This document shows positions 1 to 12,432 of a DNA stretch of 64,000 nucleotides, piece by piece. Made by a program: the position numbers and the translations under genes. Below the pieces are notes generated by a model. The model saw nothing but the letters and a program-made list of their open reading frames with translations. It made no database searches and was not told the origin of the DNA. This DNA is from Warburgia ugandensis (taxonomy: Eukaryota; Streptophyta; Magnoliopsida; Canellales; Canellaceae): assembly GCA_035236585.1 (NCBI GenBank), contig CP141127.1:74815495-74879494 (forward strand). Direction: 5' to 3'. Position 1 is the stretch's first letter. Every line of letters begins with the position of its first letter.

Positions 1-90
1 GAATGAATTAGAAGATATTTTAGAAAAATAAAATAAAATAGAGAAGGTGGGCACAAAGAGGAGATAGTTGATATATGTAGTAATTAACAT

Positions 91-274
91 AAAAAAGGGC
101 AGCCCTGGTGCTCGAAACTCCCACCTATGCGGGGTCCGGGGAAGAGGCGAACCACAAGGGCCAAAAGTATACAGCCTTACCTTGCATTTCGCAAGAGGCT
201 ATTTCCATGCCTTGAACCCGTGACCTCAAGGTCACATGACGACAACTTTTACCGTTGCGCTAAGGCTCCCCTTC
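91..274 (-). mobile_element. Au-type SINE, copy 1
   Basis: A tRNA-derived short interspersed element in reverse orientation. Read on the - strand it has the Au-SINE layout: a 5' end beginning GGGGAGCC, an A-box-like stretch, a B box (GGTCACGGGTTCAAGG), a middle part with TGCAAGGTAAGGCTG, and a 3' end in GGGCTGCCC. A 15-bp target duplication flanks it at 73-87 and 275-289, 14 of 15 identical. It is non-coding and would rely on a LINE for movement. Five further copies lie in this window. Confidence 0.85.
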
Positions 275-428
275 ATATGTGGTAATTAATGTGATGATTA
301 AAAATCAAAAGATATTAAAATAATATGAATTAGTGGTATAAGCAACATTAATTGGAATATTACTAGGTAAAGGAAGTAACTCCTGATTTTTCTTCATTTT
401 TGTTTCTAGAGAATATGTCTCACAGGTT

Positions 429-2709
429 AAAAGTGGACTTCATAAAAGCCAAATAGACTTTTTTCTACTTAGGAATAATGAACGATCTATATGTAAGGAT
501 AGTAAGGTGATACCCGGTGAGAGTTTAACCTCACAACATAGGTTAATGGTCATAGATATTCATATTAAAAGATGGAGTAAAAGAACTGAACTTAATACAC
601 ATCCAAAAACTAAGTGGTTGAACTTAAAAGGAGAGAAAATAACCTCATTCAAAAATAAGTTGGTGGTAGAAGGAAATTGGAACTATGAAACAGAAGTAAA
701 TACCATGTGGACTAATATGGCTGAGTCCATTAAGAAAGTGGCAAAAGATGTCTTAAGAGTATCTAAAGGTAAAAGGCTATTAGCAAAGGAAACATGGTGG
801 TGGAATGAAACAGTGCAAAAAGCTATTAAAGAAAAACGAATGCATTTTAAAGCATGACAGAAGATTAGAAATAATGAAAACTATGAACAATATAAGAATG
901 CTAAAAATGTTGCTAAGAGAATAGTAAGTGAGGCAAAACTTAAAGCATATGATGAGCTCTATAATAGACTAGGAACAAGAGAAGGTGAAAAAGATGTGTT
1001 TAAACTTGCAAAAGTAAGAGAACAGAAGGGTAAGGACTTAGAGCATGTTAGGTGCATTAGAAACGATGATCAAAGGGTATTAGTCAAAGATGATGAGATT
1101 AAACAAAGGTGGGAAATATACTTTCAAAAATTGTTAAATGACAATGGCCCTGAGAATATAGGGATTGAAAATACTATGAATCTAAATAACACTGGATATT
1201 ATAGATATGAACGTAGGATTAGAATGCGTGAAGTAAAAGAGGCCTTGAGAAAGATGAAATTAGGAAAGGCCATGGGGCCTGATGGTATACTAATAGAGGT
1301 TTGGAAGCATATGGGAGATAGTGGGTTAGTTTGGTTGACCAAGTTGTTTAACAAGATTATAAAATCAAAGAAAATGCCTGATGAGTGGAGGAAAAGCTCT
1401 ATTGTACCAATCTATAAGAAGAAAGGAGGCATTCAGAGTTGCACTAATTATCGAGGGATCAAACTTATGATCCACACCATGAAACTTTTTGAAAGAATGA
1501 TTGAGAAGAGGCTACGGCATGAAACAAGTGTATCGGAGAATCAGTTTGGTTTCATGCCTGAGAGGTCTATCATGGAAGCTATTTTCTTACTAAGACAATT
1601 GGTAGAGAAATATAGGGAGAGGAGAAAAAACCTACACATGGTCTTTATTGACTTAGAGAAAGCTTATGATAGAGTCCATAGAGAGTTAATATGGAGGGTG
1701 TTGGGTGTTAAAGGGGTTTCTCAGGGGTATATAGACATAATTAAAGATATGTATGAGGGAGCAGTAACAAATGTTAAGACCACTAGTGGCGTGGTAGTGA
1801 TTTTCCGTCACCGTCGATTGCACCAAGGATCAGCATTGAGTCCATACCTTTTCACATTAGTTATGGATGAGTTAACAAAACATCTGCATGAGGAGATTCC
1901 CTGGTGCATGCTATTTGCAGACGATATAGTCCTACTTCATGAGACAAGGGAGGGTGTAAACATAAAGCTAGAGTTATGGAGAGAAGCATTAGAATCGGAA
2001 GGATTTAAAAATAGCCGAACTAAGACAGAATATATGGAATGTAATTTTAGTAAGGAGAGTAGGAGTGGAGCACCAGTCAAGATTGATAACCAAGAGGTCC
2101 CCATGAGAGACCACTTCCGATACTTAGGATCATTGATCCATGAGAGTGGAGAAATTGAGAGGGAGGTTACCTAGAGAATCCAAGTGGGTTGGAACAAATG
2201 GAGATGTGCATCGGGTGTTTTATGTGATCGGCGAGTGCCACTCAAACTAAAGGGAAAATTCTATAGAATGGCTATTAGGCCGGCCATGCTCTATGGATCA
2301 GAGTGTTGGGCAGTTAAGGAACATCATACTCATAGGCTGAGTGTCGCAGAAATGAGGATGTTGAGATGGATGAGTGGTAAGACAAGAAAGGATATAATTA
2401 AAAATGAAAATATTAGAGGAAATTTAGAGATAGCGCCAATAGGTAACAAGATGAGGGAGATTAGACTTAGATGGTTTGGACATGTTCAAAGGAGGCCACC
2501 AACGGCACCAGTTAGAAGGAGTGAGGCAATACAAGTTGAAGGTTCTAAAAGGGCAAGGGGAAGGCCCAAAAGAACGTGGATAGAAGTGGTGAGGAAAGAT
2601 TTAAAAACTTTGGGACTAAATGAAACCATGATATTTAATAGAGTGGAATGGAGGAATAAGATTCATGTGGCCGACCCCTAATTGGGATAAGGTCTTGATG
2701 ATGATGATG
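429..2709 (+). mobile_element. RTE-clade LINE, copy 1, 5'-truncated
   Basis: A non-LTR retrotransposon that lacks the endonuclease half. Similarity to the full-length copy at 16,773-20,238 begins near 429, in the segment joining endonuclease to reverse transcriptase. It runs to a very short 3' UTR ending in a TTGATGATGATG tail, typical of plant RTE elements. I found no convincing target duplication. It lies upstream of the first visible OSB exon, so it may sit in an OSB intron or the 5' flank. Confidence 0.85.
432..2681 (+). pseudogene. RTE LINE reverse transcriptase, two in-frame stops
   Basis: One reading frame holds the end of the endonuclease, the linker and the whole reverse transcriptase. 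The RT core is visible: [36 protein letters not shown] and the catalytic FADD, followed by the RTE C-terminal region with RWFGHVQRR and GRPKRTW. The frame is broken only by a TGA at 855-857, where related elements have Trp, and a TAG at 2,172-2,174, where copy 2 has Gln. The stretch before LHQG looks altered by compensating indels compared with copy 2. The protein would nick DNA and prime reverse transcription, but this copy is dead. Confidence 0.85.
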
Positions 2710-3114
2710 TTCCTTTGCGTACTTTGGTAAAACATTGAGTGTCGGTATGATATATGAATATCATGATTGAAACTCAAGAACTTTAAACATATGGTAGCAA
2801 CTGAATACAAATTTTCTTTATTTTCGAAGGTTATCCAAATATTTTTGGTTTTTTATCAATCTTTCTTTCTTTTTAAATTTTTATTTTATTTTTTATATCA
2901 ATTCTTGAGGAATTGTATGCTCTTGGCTGTTTTTTGGTGTGCATCAAGTCTTTTGAAACTTGACGCAATCCCATATATGCAAACACTTAAGACATGTTTT
3001 ATATATTATTCTTTTGTTATTATCGCATTATTATTTGCTTATCGTGTTAGTATGAAATTGATGTCTTATTTGTGATAATCTTAGGTTATGGTGAATAGCA
3101 TCAGTTTTGTCCAG
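2710..3114 (+). other. No gene seen between LINE and first OSB exon
   Basis: T-rich sequence between the LINE tail and the candidate exon at 3,115. The short open frames here are hydrophobic by-products of poly-T composition. It is probably OSB intron, but no exon in it could be supported. Confidence 0.5.
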
Positions 3115-6100
3115 AAAACAAGTCCAAAGGACAAATTGCAAGTACCTTCTGAAAGCAAGAAGGTGTTGGAGACTCCAGGTAAACGATATCTCTTACTGCC
3201 ACTGTTGTCTATTTATCTTCCACCCAGAAAGGAAAAACTTCTCCTGATGCTCTTCTCTTTTTATAAATGAATCAGCTTTTGGTTGCTCAAAAAATTTTCA
3301 TAGCTCTCGCTCCTACTCCTGTATTTATCTGCTATAGTAATGTGATTGACCAACATATGGTGGTGCAGTTGGGGAACACTTTGGTCTGTAGCATACCTTA
3401 TGTACTTCACTGTTGTAAATTTCAAGTTTGTTTGTTGTCTTCCTGGTAAAAAAAGCTTTGAAGGACATTCCAATGCTCAGCTTTGTTCTTTCTTGTTTCT
3501 TCAGGTTGATTTCAGTACATGTTTAGGCTGGATTCAATAGAACTAAAGCTTTAGTACCATGCTTTCTTCTTCTTTTACTGTTTTTCTAGCCGTAAGTCTT
3601 AGGATTCACAATGATGTGGATATAGAAGAAGCAGATGAACCTGCCATAGAGTCCATAATATGCTCTTGATCTTCTTTTGTAGCTTGATAAGGGTGTGAAG
3701 CCCATTGATTCTCTAATAGAGATTAACCATCTTGTGTCCAGCCACTAATGGTGAAGCCTTGCTGGCACTGGTCATTATTAGTACACTGTCAGTGAGGTAA
3801 TTTATCTGAGAATTACTAGATCAGAATTGACATACAGAATTATTGTTACGAGCCAGTTTATGTAGCACCTACAACTGCTCTCTGGATGCAGTTCGTTGCA
3901 TCCTAAGGTACACGAAGCGTTCTCTATACAGTGGTGTTTTATAGAGAAACTATGGACACTTAGAGGTTACAGGTTTCTTGGATGTTGATTGGGCAACTGT
4001 TTGATTCACTATTTGAAGTCATAACATGAAATCCTAGTGTAAAACAGTATGTAATGGACTTCATTTCTTAGACTAATTTTGGCTTAATTAAGCTTTCCTC
4101 ATCAGACCATGAAACAAGTAAACCCGAAACCTCTTGGCCGAATGCTGATCTACAAACAAATTGTATAACTATTTTCTGGAATTGTGATCACTATGCGTGA
4201 CATTTTCAAAGCCCAGAATAAATATCCTATTGACTTTGAGCCTTTCAAATTGTAAAAAAGAGTCTGATTGGGAGGCTGACTCAAATTGGTTCCCCTTATG
4301 TATTTTAATTCCACATTTTTATCTAACATTCTTAACATCTGAGTTTCATGAATTTCTTGCACATCCCTTAAATAAAAAAGGACGTCCTTGTTTGGCCTGC
4401 AGATCTCTTCTTTCTCTCATAGACACTATGGAAGGACTGCAGATCCCTACTCTAGTGATGCAGTGCATGTGGAAGAGGAGTTCTTGCATATGCAAGAACA
4501 TCCAAAAAAAGCTAAAGGAATGTACACGGCTCATGAAGGCCCACACAAGTCTCTTACAATGGAGCTAGGGGTGCAAGGTGCAGCGGGATGTGCGTGGAGA
4601 ACCTAGGTGCATGCTCAAATCATGAGGGGCAAACACAATTATTTAAAAATTACAAAAAAAATCTCAAAAAATTAAAAATCCTAAAATAAGTAAGAAAAAC
4701 ATAAAAATATAATTTTATGATTAAATATTACCCAAATATATTAATTTGTATGAACAAAATAATATACAAGCAAACACAAGTCAAATAACTTTTAAGAGTT
4801 TAAGACTATTCACTTTAGTCATCTTTGAAAAGTTCTTTAGGGTTTAGATTATCATCAGAGCTATCATAATCCTTATCAAGATATCTTGCAGGACCAACAC
4901 TCTGACCTTGCAACTCCTCCTCCATGTCTTCAAAACTAATTTGCTCCTCTTGTTATGCAACTACCCGAGACTGGTTTCTCTGGCTTAGGCTATGTCTCCT
5001 TTGCCTCTAGTACTGTCTAGTATGGGGAACTACATGTGAACTAGTTCTGGTAGCACGTTTAACGTCGCCCCCAGTGAGGTTATCATTTGGATGGATTAGG
5101 TCATCCTTAGCATCTAATTCAATGATTTACTTATCACTCTCATCGACCTCTGTTAAGATAATAGGATTTGTATATGTCTACTATCTTAAATGATCCTTAT
5201 GTGGATGGCAGAGGAAGGGGAGCCTTGGCGCAATGGTAGAGTTGTCGTCGTGTGACCTTGAGGTCACGGGTTCAAGGCGTGGAAACTGTCCCTTGCAAGA
5301 TGTAAGGTAAGGCTGCGTACTATTGACCCTTGTGGTCTGCACTTCCCCAAACCCTGCATACACAAGAGCTTCGTGCACCTAGGCTGCTCATGCCTATGGC
5401 ATAGACGTTGATGATATTGAATGTATATTAGATCGTTTAATATTTTTGCGCGCAACCTATTTCTCTTCTTTGTGTGAAAATGCAACAAAATATTAAATTA
5501 TATGTAATAGATAATTGCTAATTAGATTGTTCTACAAATTAGCAAAGTAAGACTTATATTCTCAAAGACACTCTAGTTTCTCTAGCAAGGAGATACATTG
5601 CAGGTCTATGAGACGACTTTGATGGCAAGTTTCTGAAGAATTGAGCATTCAGTCCCAAAAGTGACCCACCACTCACCCACAGAAGTTAAATAATAGTTAA
5701 CACTTAGGAAATAAAAAAAAAAGAAACCTAACATTTAAGAAAAAAGATTTGAAAATTATAAAAGACTAATCATGGGTCATTGTCTTTCTCTTCAATTCAG
5801 CTAAATTATTTGCGAATAGGCCTTCTACACTTTTATGTGCACCTAACTAGTCAATTACCTTACTTGCATCCTCCTGATTTGCACTTAAGGTATTGATGGT
5901 ATCAAATAGGCCTTGTTTGATAAATTTATTAGCCTCAATATCTTCTTGCATATTGTAAGAGAATGCACTGTTAAGATAATAAATAGCTGTGTGCAAGGAT
6001 TGACAAAGTTGATAAATCCATCTATCGTCTACAATGTCACAGATATGGGTGGCCTGTCACTCATTCTTTTTAAGATTTACTTTAATCTTTTTCTTGGCTC

Positions 6101-9100
6101 ATGTCATGGCCTCATAAATATAGCCCACTGCAGTCTTCTCTTCAGTATTCAAAGCTTCAATACCTTTACAAGTGGGGCCATTGTCTTCAAATAAAATGAA
6201 ATGTTGTTCCTAAAGTCGTTACATCTGATAATGTTTTGAACTCTTTGACCAACCTGCGTATTGTTCCATTTACTGTTGCTCCACACTTGATAGTGGAACA
6301 TCTCCCTCAACTTTGCCCTCACATTGTGAATACACTCTAAGCTTAGGAAGTTGGTGGCGAAATCAGTAATTGCAGGTCTGACAAATTTTCTTTGCTTAGT
6401 CATTGTTCTCATCAAATGGAGGACATAGTGTGACTATATATGAAAATAGTTACTGTCTTTGCTTCTCTTATGGTACGCTTTACCTTCGGAAATATTTCCA
6501 ATGCCTTCATCAAATTGACACAATATGCTACATAGAGTGTCCAAAATAAATGCTTTCTTAGCTGTAAATATCCCCCTATAGTTACATAATTTGATACATT
6601 GTCTGTGATAACTTATATAATAAACAAGAAATTCGAGAATAACTATTAAAATTCTTAGTAAAAACAAAACTGAGGCTGAGAGGAGGAATTGCCTAGGCAA
6701 CATTTTCCTCTCCAACATCATCTATGACGCTATTCAACATTTTTACAATCAAATTTGAGCTCTTTACATACTTAGATTCATCAATTGATTTTAGAAAAAC
6801 TGTCTTAGTTAGATCATTTACTAAGAAATTGATCAGGTTTTTACCCTTGCCATCGATATACCAATCTAACGTTATAGAGTACTCATATCGTGTCCAATCA
6901 TGTCTTCACTCTTGAACGAATTCATTTGTCTTTTCAACTTATTTTTTAAGAAGATGCGCCCTCAACTTATCATAAGAGCGTGCCTTGAAACCTTAACATA
7001 GACGAAAATACAAGTTAAATACTGCCTAACTTAAAAAATATCAATATGTAAATGAAAACAATAAAAGAATGTGTACCTTGATCATGTTGCGTAATCAACT
7101 TAATTATAGCTTGAAATAATTGACATCGAGCGGCATAAAAGGCAATGCCATTCTCATAAAGCTAACTTGTGATATAATCGCATGCTCTCGCACTCAATTC
7201 TGCAAAGGAACCTTCTTGGGATGTACCATTCTTAGACCTCTTGCTGCTCACAATGATAATCCAACCACCACCACCACCATCACTGCCGCTAGATCTCTAA
7301 TTGTCAACTTCAACGATGTCATAATCATCATGAATGCCAAACAAGTTCTCTTGTTACATTTGTTCCATAATAATTCTCTCTCTTTCATCCTTCTTCTTCT
7401 TCTTTGAGTCAATCATATAATCATTTATTCTCTTTGATATCTCTGGAGTAACTTTGTTGCATTTTTCACATTCTTATGCTCTCTAGCTAAACGTTGTTTC
7501 AACTTATAAATCTCACCAATACACTTATTTTTACAAAATTTGCACCAAAATGTGTTTTTATTGCTTGGAATCCTTAGCTCTCAATAGTCTCACTCTGGAT
7601 GTGCAGATTCAGAAAGAGCCGATAAACATGAAGTATATGAATTTGAATCCATTGATGATGACATGCTTGAATTCTAGCTGTACAATGTAGAAATCAATAA
7701 TTAGAGTTAGTACTTTTATGCAATCACTATTTACAAGCAAAGGGAAGTTATATACGTGAATGAAAATCTGTTTCAAGGAATGAATGCAAAAAACAAAAAT
7801 TATTTTAAATTTCTGTAACTTGTTTTGGGAAAAATAAAAAAATGAAAAAATTATCATAGATGCACTCACCAGCAAAGGGAAGCTATATATGTCAATGAAA
7901 ATCTATTTCAAGGAAGAAATGCAATAAACAAAAATTATTTCAAATTTCTATAACTTTTTTCAAAAAAATAAAAAATAACCTAAAAACACACACAAAAAAA
8001 AATAAAAAAATCATCAGATATGCACTTACATGCAAAGGGAAGCTATATATAGGAATGCAAATCTGCTTCAAGGAATAAATGCTAAAAACAAAAGCTATTT
8101 AAAATTTCTGTAACTTTTTTTCAGAAAAAATGAAAAAGAACCTAACAAACACAGGAAAACAAAACAAAAAAAAAAGAAAAGAAAAATATCATCACAAATG
8201 CACTCACAAGCAAAGGGAAGCTATATATGTGCACTGAAATCAGTTTTAAGGAATAAATGCAAAAAACACAAATTATTTCAAATTTCTATAACTGCTTTTT
8301 TAGAAAAATAAAAAATAACCTAAAGCACACAAAAAAATAAAGCACAAAAAGAAATCATCGCAAATGCACTTACAAGCAAAGAGAAGCTATATACGTGAAT
8401 GGAAATCTGTTACAAGGAATATATGCAAAAAACAAAAATTATATCAAAATTTTATAACTATTTTTTCAGAAAAATGGAAAAAACCCTAAAAAACACAAAA
8501 AATAAAAAATGTGAAAAAATCATCATAGGTCACTTAAAGTAAAGGGAAGCTATATATGTCAATGGAATTCTGAGAATAAATGCAAAAAAAAAGGGGAATT
8601 GTTTTATACCTGTGTACCATTTTTTCAAAAAAATGAAAAATAACATAAAAATACAAAAAATGCACTCACAAGCAAGGGAAGCTTTATATGTCAATGGAAA
8701 TTTTTTTCCCTGAATAAATGCAAAAAACTATAATTATTTCAAATTTCTATAACTGTTTTTAAGAAAAAAGAAAAAATAACTCAAAAAATTGAAAAAAAAA
8801 TCATTACTGATGCTCTCACAAGCAAAGGGGAGCTATATATGTGAATTGAAATCTGTTTCAAGGAATAAATCCGATAAATGAAAATTATTTCAAATTTCTG
8901 TAACTGTTTTTTCTAGAAAAAATGAAAAAATTTGGATGAAAACCTAAGAGAAAGTTAAATCTATGGAAAACAAACAAGAAAATCAAATGGAATGTTAATT
9001 TACACATATAGAATGAGAAACCATCAATATTCATAAAAAAAGTTAGGGAAAAAATGAAAAAATAAAAATAATGGTACTGATTTTTATTTTTATTTTCCAA

Positions 9101-12100
9101 AAAATAGTGCTTGAATTGGAAGGTTCATGAATTCATACCTTTTCTTGATTAAGATCTCTAAAAGATTGAAGTGGAATGGTCGTTTCTACAGTACGAGTTC
9201 TAAGAGGAAGAGAAAATAGGGTTAGGAGATGAAAAAATTGAAGTTGGGGTTTTAACAAGTTATCATTCGCACCTGGGAGTTGGAGACACTCCTGAGCACA
9301 GTCTCCAGGCGCACCGAGGCACACCCCGGGCATGTGCCTAGGGGCTGGTGCCTCAAATCCTTGGGACTTTACAAAATTCAGGTGTGGTTCATGTGCCTAG
9401 CTCCTAGGTGTGCCCCGCTAACTACATGGGTCTCTGCTTTAGTTCTTTTGTTTGCTTTGCTTGTTAGTTTTTTTGTTTTTTCCTCTTACAAGGATGAATT
9501 TTCTAGCAATTCTGGCTGGGACATAATGAAATTGCATCTAAGGTGTTGACTGGAAACCTCCCAAAACTCCAAGAAATGCCAAAAGTGTCCAATCTTTTTT
9601 TACTTGGTCGCTTGTAAACCTACATTTCTCACTGATCAATCTCACAACAAACTTCATGAATTTGTTGACATTTCAAATCAACAAGGAGACCCTTGTTTGT
9701 TCCTACAGAATCCAGTAATATTCTTAAATAAGTGCAAGTATAATCTGTTCCCCAGTTATGCAGAACTGTCATTTCCATATATCCCTCAATTTCTTCTTTG
9801 ATTATTATGAGGCTGTATGAGTTGATGGGCTGTATTGTATAACTTCTACTTCTAATCCAGTAGGGGAGGAGTTCTAATCTCAACTAAGTATCTTTTAGCC
9901 CCACCTGAACCTAATGTCAGGATCCAGGAAATCCTCTAGAATGAACTGGATTATTCATCCTGAGATAGCCAGATGAATCAATGAAACAGTGAAGGAAATG
10001 CGTAGTTTTGCATAAATATGTTTCCAGAAATAATCATAAACACATAGGCCAGAAAGTTAAGCTATTAGATAGTGTAATAGCTTGCCTCAATTCCAAGAAT
10101 TTACATGCATTCTACTGATAACTTCTTTTTTATTGTTTTTCTCTTTTAAGAGCATGAGCACCTAGCCTAGCAGTGAAGTGCTCTTGTTCCTAACCAAAGG
10201 TTGTAGGTTCAAGGTCAGCTGGCCCCAACTTTCAGAAAAGAACTTCTAACTCTGTCATTTGGTATTTTCTTTTGTTGATACATAGATTTCCGTTGCTTAT
10301 ACAATCAACCACTGACAGTGGCATATAATGTTTTTCTGGATACATAGTGAAAGCTGCAGATTCCGCTGACAGATTTTGGAGAGACCTTGTAGTCAATTCA
10401 AAGCAGTGGTCAGATTACCGGAGGGATAAGCACAATGGATTGGTTAGATATTATTCCAATATGTGTATTTTAAGGTTTGGATATTTTTAACTGTTCACTT
10501 ATACTTTTCTTTCTGCTATTCAGAAAAGCCAAAAGTACCCAGATTTTAAGCACAAGGAGACTAAGCAGTCACTATGGCTCAGCAGTGCACCGCAGTGGGT
10601 ACATGCTGAACTTAAAGAAGTTGAATTTGAAGTACAAACACATAATGATCAAGTATCGGCACCAAAAAAAACAGCAGGTTGATAGCATCACAGCCTTTAG
10701 TGTTTCTTACGATTCGTCTTGATGGGTTATTCCTCTGTAGATTCTCGTAAATGTTTGATATGCTTGAATCACTCCCCCTAACCTGTCATTTTCAGTCACT
10801 GTAATCTTAATTTACATTTCAGCTGTGGTCAGGATCATCTTTGTCATCTGCTATGCTGTGTGTAGCATTTAGAATTTAGATTGAATAAGCTGTCTTACAT
10901 ATATCAAGTTCTTTTCTACCCTGTGTAAGTGCTGGCACTTCTATATCTAATTTCTAATAGTATACTTCACTAGAAAGGTGAACTTCTGTAAACTGTTAAA
11001 AAAAGATTCGAGAGTGAAGTACTGGTCATTTATGCACATCATTGGTTTTGCTTCACATGTACATTTTTATGTATGTCTGTGTAACATGTAGGTTCCTCTT
11101 ACTCACATGTATGTAGCTCATTTGCTATCTCTTAGTATTGTAGTATGTTTGCTCCTCAAATCATGCATGAGATGCACATGGGTTAATGTTATGGGCTGTC
11201 TAACCTGTTGGCAATTCCCTTGGCTTATGCTTGTGAGAGCTGAATTGAGCAAAGAAAATGAGGATGTAAATAGACTAATATAGGGTTGTCTATTTTTGGT
11301 TTAAGAACCTTTCTTCAGCTGATCATATCGAGTGGATAAACTAGAGATGCAAAGAAATTATCATGAACGCTTGTAGGTGACATAGCACAGACTTGATAAA
11401 TTTTGCAGGGAAGGTTCGTCATTTCCTGTCACTGTTTCAATGGTGATTTTAATGACAACTTGATGAGGAAGTCCTTTCAAAAGAGTAACTTGAATTAGGA
11501 TATTTTTAGTAAATGAAATGAAACAATTTATGCATTTATTGTTTGTATTTTCAAAGATGGACGGAATCAGAATCAGAAGTAAATGCCATTCTAGTCCCCG
11601 AAAGAAGGAAAAGTTGACATTTCTATAATGTCGGTTATTCAGGTGACAATCTGAATTGTGATTAAGTTCTTCTGTTCCTGCTATTCATTTCTCATCCACT
11701 CTTAAGGTCCATTATTTGGAAGAACCCTGCTTGACAGTATACTTCTTGATACATTTCTTCACATGATTTTAATAGCTGTGGTGTATGAACCTATTATATT
11801 TGTAGGTGGGGTGTAAAGGAGAACTATTACATGCCGATCTGGAAATATAAATTGGATTTTGATTCTTAGTAGAGCATCCAGTAGTGATACTGATATTTGT
11901 GCTTCTAAAATTGCTAGTATATTACTTGTTGGCTAATTATTGATGATTTTTTTTTTAATCACTAAAATGAAAAGCAGAAGTAAATTTCTATATTTTCTTC
12001 TTGGAGCTGATATTAGTATTTCACTCCGTTTTCCTTCATTAACAATTTATAGTTTTCCTGCAAACAGTGGAGGAACTGTGGAAGGACTTGGTGGAAAACC

Positions 12101-12432
12101 CAGAAAAATGGTGGGACAATCGATTGGATAAGGTTTGGTACCTCTGTCATTACTAATTAATTACATCATGATATACTTCTGATTTTACTCTCTTCAAACT
12201 ATGTGTTGCCTCTTAGTTATATTATTATTCGCTCTGCTCTTGTCAGGAGTCCGGCACGGTTAATCCCAAATTCCCTGATTTTAAGAACAAGGAAACTGGT
12301 GAGGCATTATGGATTGATGCTCGTTCTACACCAGCCTGGCTACTGCCTAAATTGCCTCTTGTAAAATCCAAACAAGAGATGGCTGTTAGGAGGAAACATG
12401 ACATGCCTGAGATGTCCATCTTTTTGCGCTGA
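3115..12432 (+). CDS. OSB: Organellar single-stranded DNA-binding protein (OSB), 3' exons
   Basis: Plant OSB proteins bind single-stranded DNA in mitochondria or plastids and restrain recombination of the organelle genome. They have an OB-fold followed by copies of a PDF motif. Exons read here: 3,115-3,178 (tentative linker), 10,348-10,442 (or from 10,360), 10,524-10,677, 12,068-12,132 and 12,247-12,432 with the TGA stop. All phases match: the first and third exons end in phase 1, and the next exon supplies two bases. Motif 1 joins FWRDLVVNSKQWSDYR to KYPDFKHKE...LWL. Motif 2 joins LWKDLVENPEKWWDNRLDK to KFPDFKNKETGEALWI. The OB-fold and start codon are not visible and probably lie left of the window. 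The 7.2-kb intron after 3,178 holds the hAT transposon. Which OSB paralogue it is cannot be settled here. Confidence 0.8.
4805..7600 (-). pseudogene. hAT transposase with BED finger and hATC dimerisation domain, broken
   Basis: Read on the - strand in several frames. A BED-finger start (WCKFCKNK...IYKLKQRLAREHKNV) lies at about 7,470-7,560, followed by a lysine-rich segment near 7,400. A central block at 6,434-6,721 includes DTLCSILCQFDEGIGNISEG. RPAITDFATNFLSLE...SNSKWNN...PLVKVLKL follows at 6,149-6,415. The hATC dimerisation domain spans about 5,400-5,680: WWVTFGTEC, LQKLAIKVVS, then HTKKRNRLRAKILNDLIYIQ. An acidic tail ending in DSSDDNLNPKELFKDD stops near 4,815. Many stops and shifts are present, including TGA/TAG codons in the hATC. 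An Au-SINE interrupts the C-terminal part. The family cuts and pastes DNA; this copy cannot. Confidence 0.75.
5214..5389 (+). mobile_element. Au-type SINE, copy 2, nested in hAT
   Basis: Forward-oriented Au-SINE starting AAGGGGAGCCTTGGCGC and ending near AGGCTGCTC. A and B boxes are recognisable (GGTCACGGGTTCAAGG). It splits the C-terminal coding part of the hAT transposase, just after the hATC domain, so it inserted after the hAT did. A weak 15-bp flanking repeat (5,199-5,213 and 5,390-5,404, about 11 of 15 alike) suggests an old insertion. Confidence 0.85.
7727..8950. repeat. Tandem array of about eight ~155-bp units
   Basis: The phrase CAAGCAAAGGGAAGCTATAT recurs near 7,730, 7,870, 8,029, 8,207, 8,376, 8,533, 8,669 and 8,820. 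Spacing is irregular, roughly 136-178 bp. Each unit continues with an ATGTGAATGGAAATCTG-like segment, TTTCAAGGAATAAATGC, AAATTTCTATAACT and an A-rich tail of varying length. The units are clearly diverged. The array lies upstream of the hAT transposase start and inside the presumed transposon, so it may be a 5' non-coding repeat of that element. The length variation comes mostly from the A-rich part. Confidence 0.8.
10151..10235 (+). repeat. Possible tRNA-derived SINE remnant
   Basis: An A-box-like TAGCCTAGCAGTGAAG at about 10,163 and a B-box-like GGTTGTAGGTTCAAGGTC at about 10,200 are spaced as in a tRNA-derived polymerase III promoter. It does not fold as a full tRNA and differs from the Au-SINE copies. 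I found no target duplication. It lies in an OSB intron. Confidence 0.4.

Larger units (their letters stand above)
4560..9420 (-). mobile_element. hAT DNA transposon (BED/hATC type), degraded
   Basis: A class II transposon inside an OSB intron. Transposase remnants run from 7,600 down to 4,805. Upstream of them (higher coordinates) is a tandem array at 7,727-8,950. Both edges are enriched in short motifs such as CCTAGGTGC (around 4,608) and TGCCTAGG (around 9,336 and 9,396), which may be subterminal repeats. The left end may begin at AGGGGTGCAAG near 4,566. Exact terminal inverted repeats and the expected 8-bp target duplication could not be fixed, so the ends are approximate. Confidence 0.65.

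Noticed and set aside
399-426. Possible 16-nt exon between TTTCTAG and CAG|GT just before LINE copy 1
   Set aside because: Boundaries look like splice sites, but no frame or protein match supports it, and it abuts the truncated LINE end.
2767-3075. Hydrophobic 102-codon frame resembling a membrane protein
   Set aside because: Produced by T-rich sequence; no conserved features and it lies in probable intron.
3600-3670. Possible OSB exon reading DVDIEEADEPAIES
   Set aside because: Splice phases do not fit the neighbouring exons and no family match; left as intron.
7727-8950. CRISPR-like repeat array
   Set aside because: Units are ~155 bp and diverged with no unique spacers, in a plant transposon; it is a tandem repeat.
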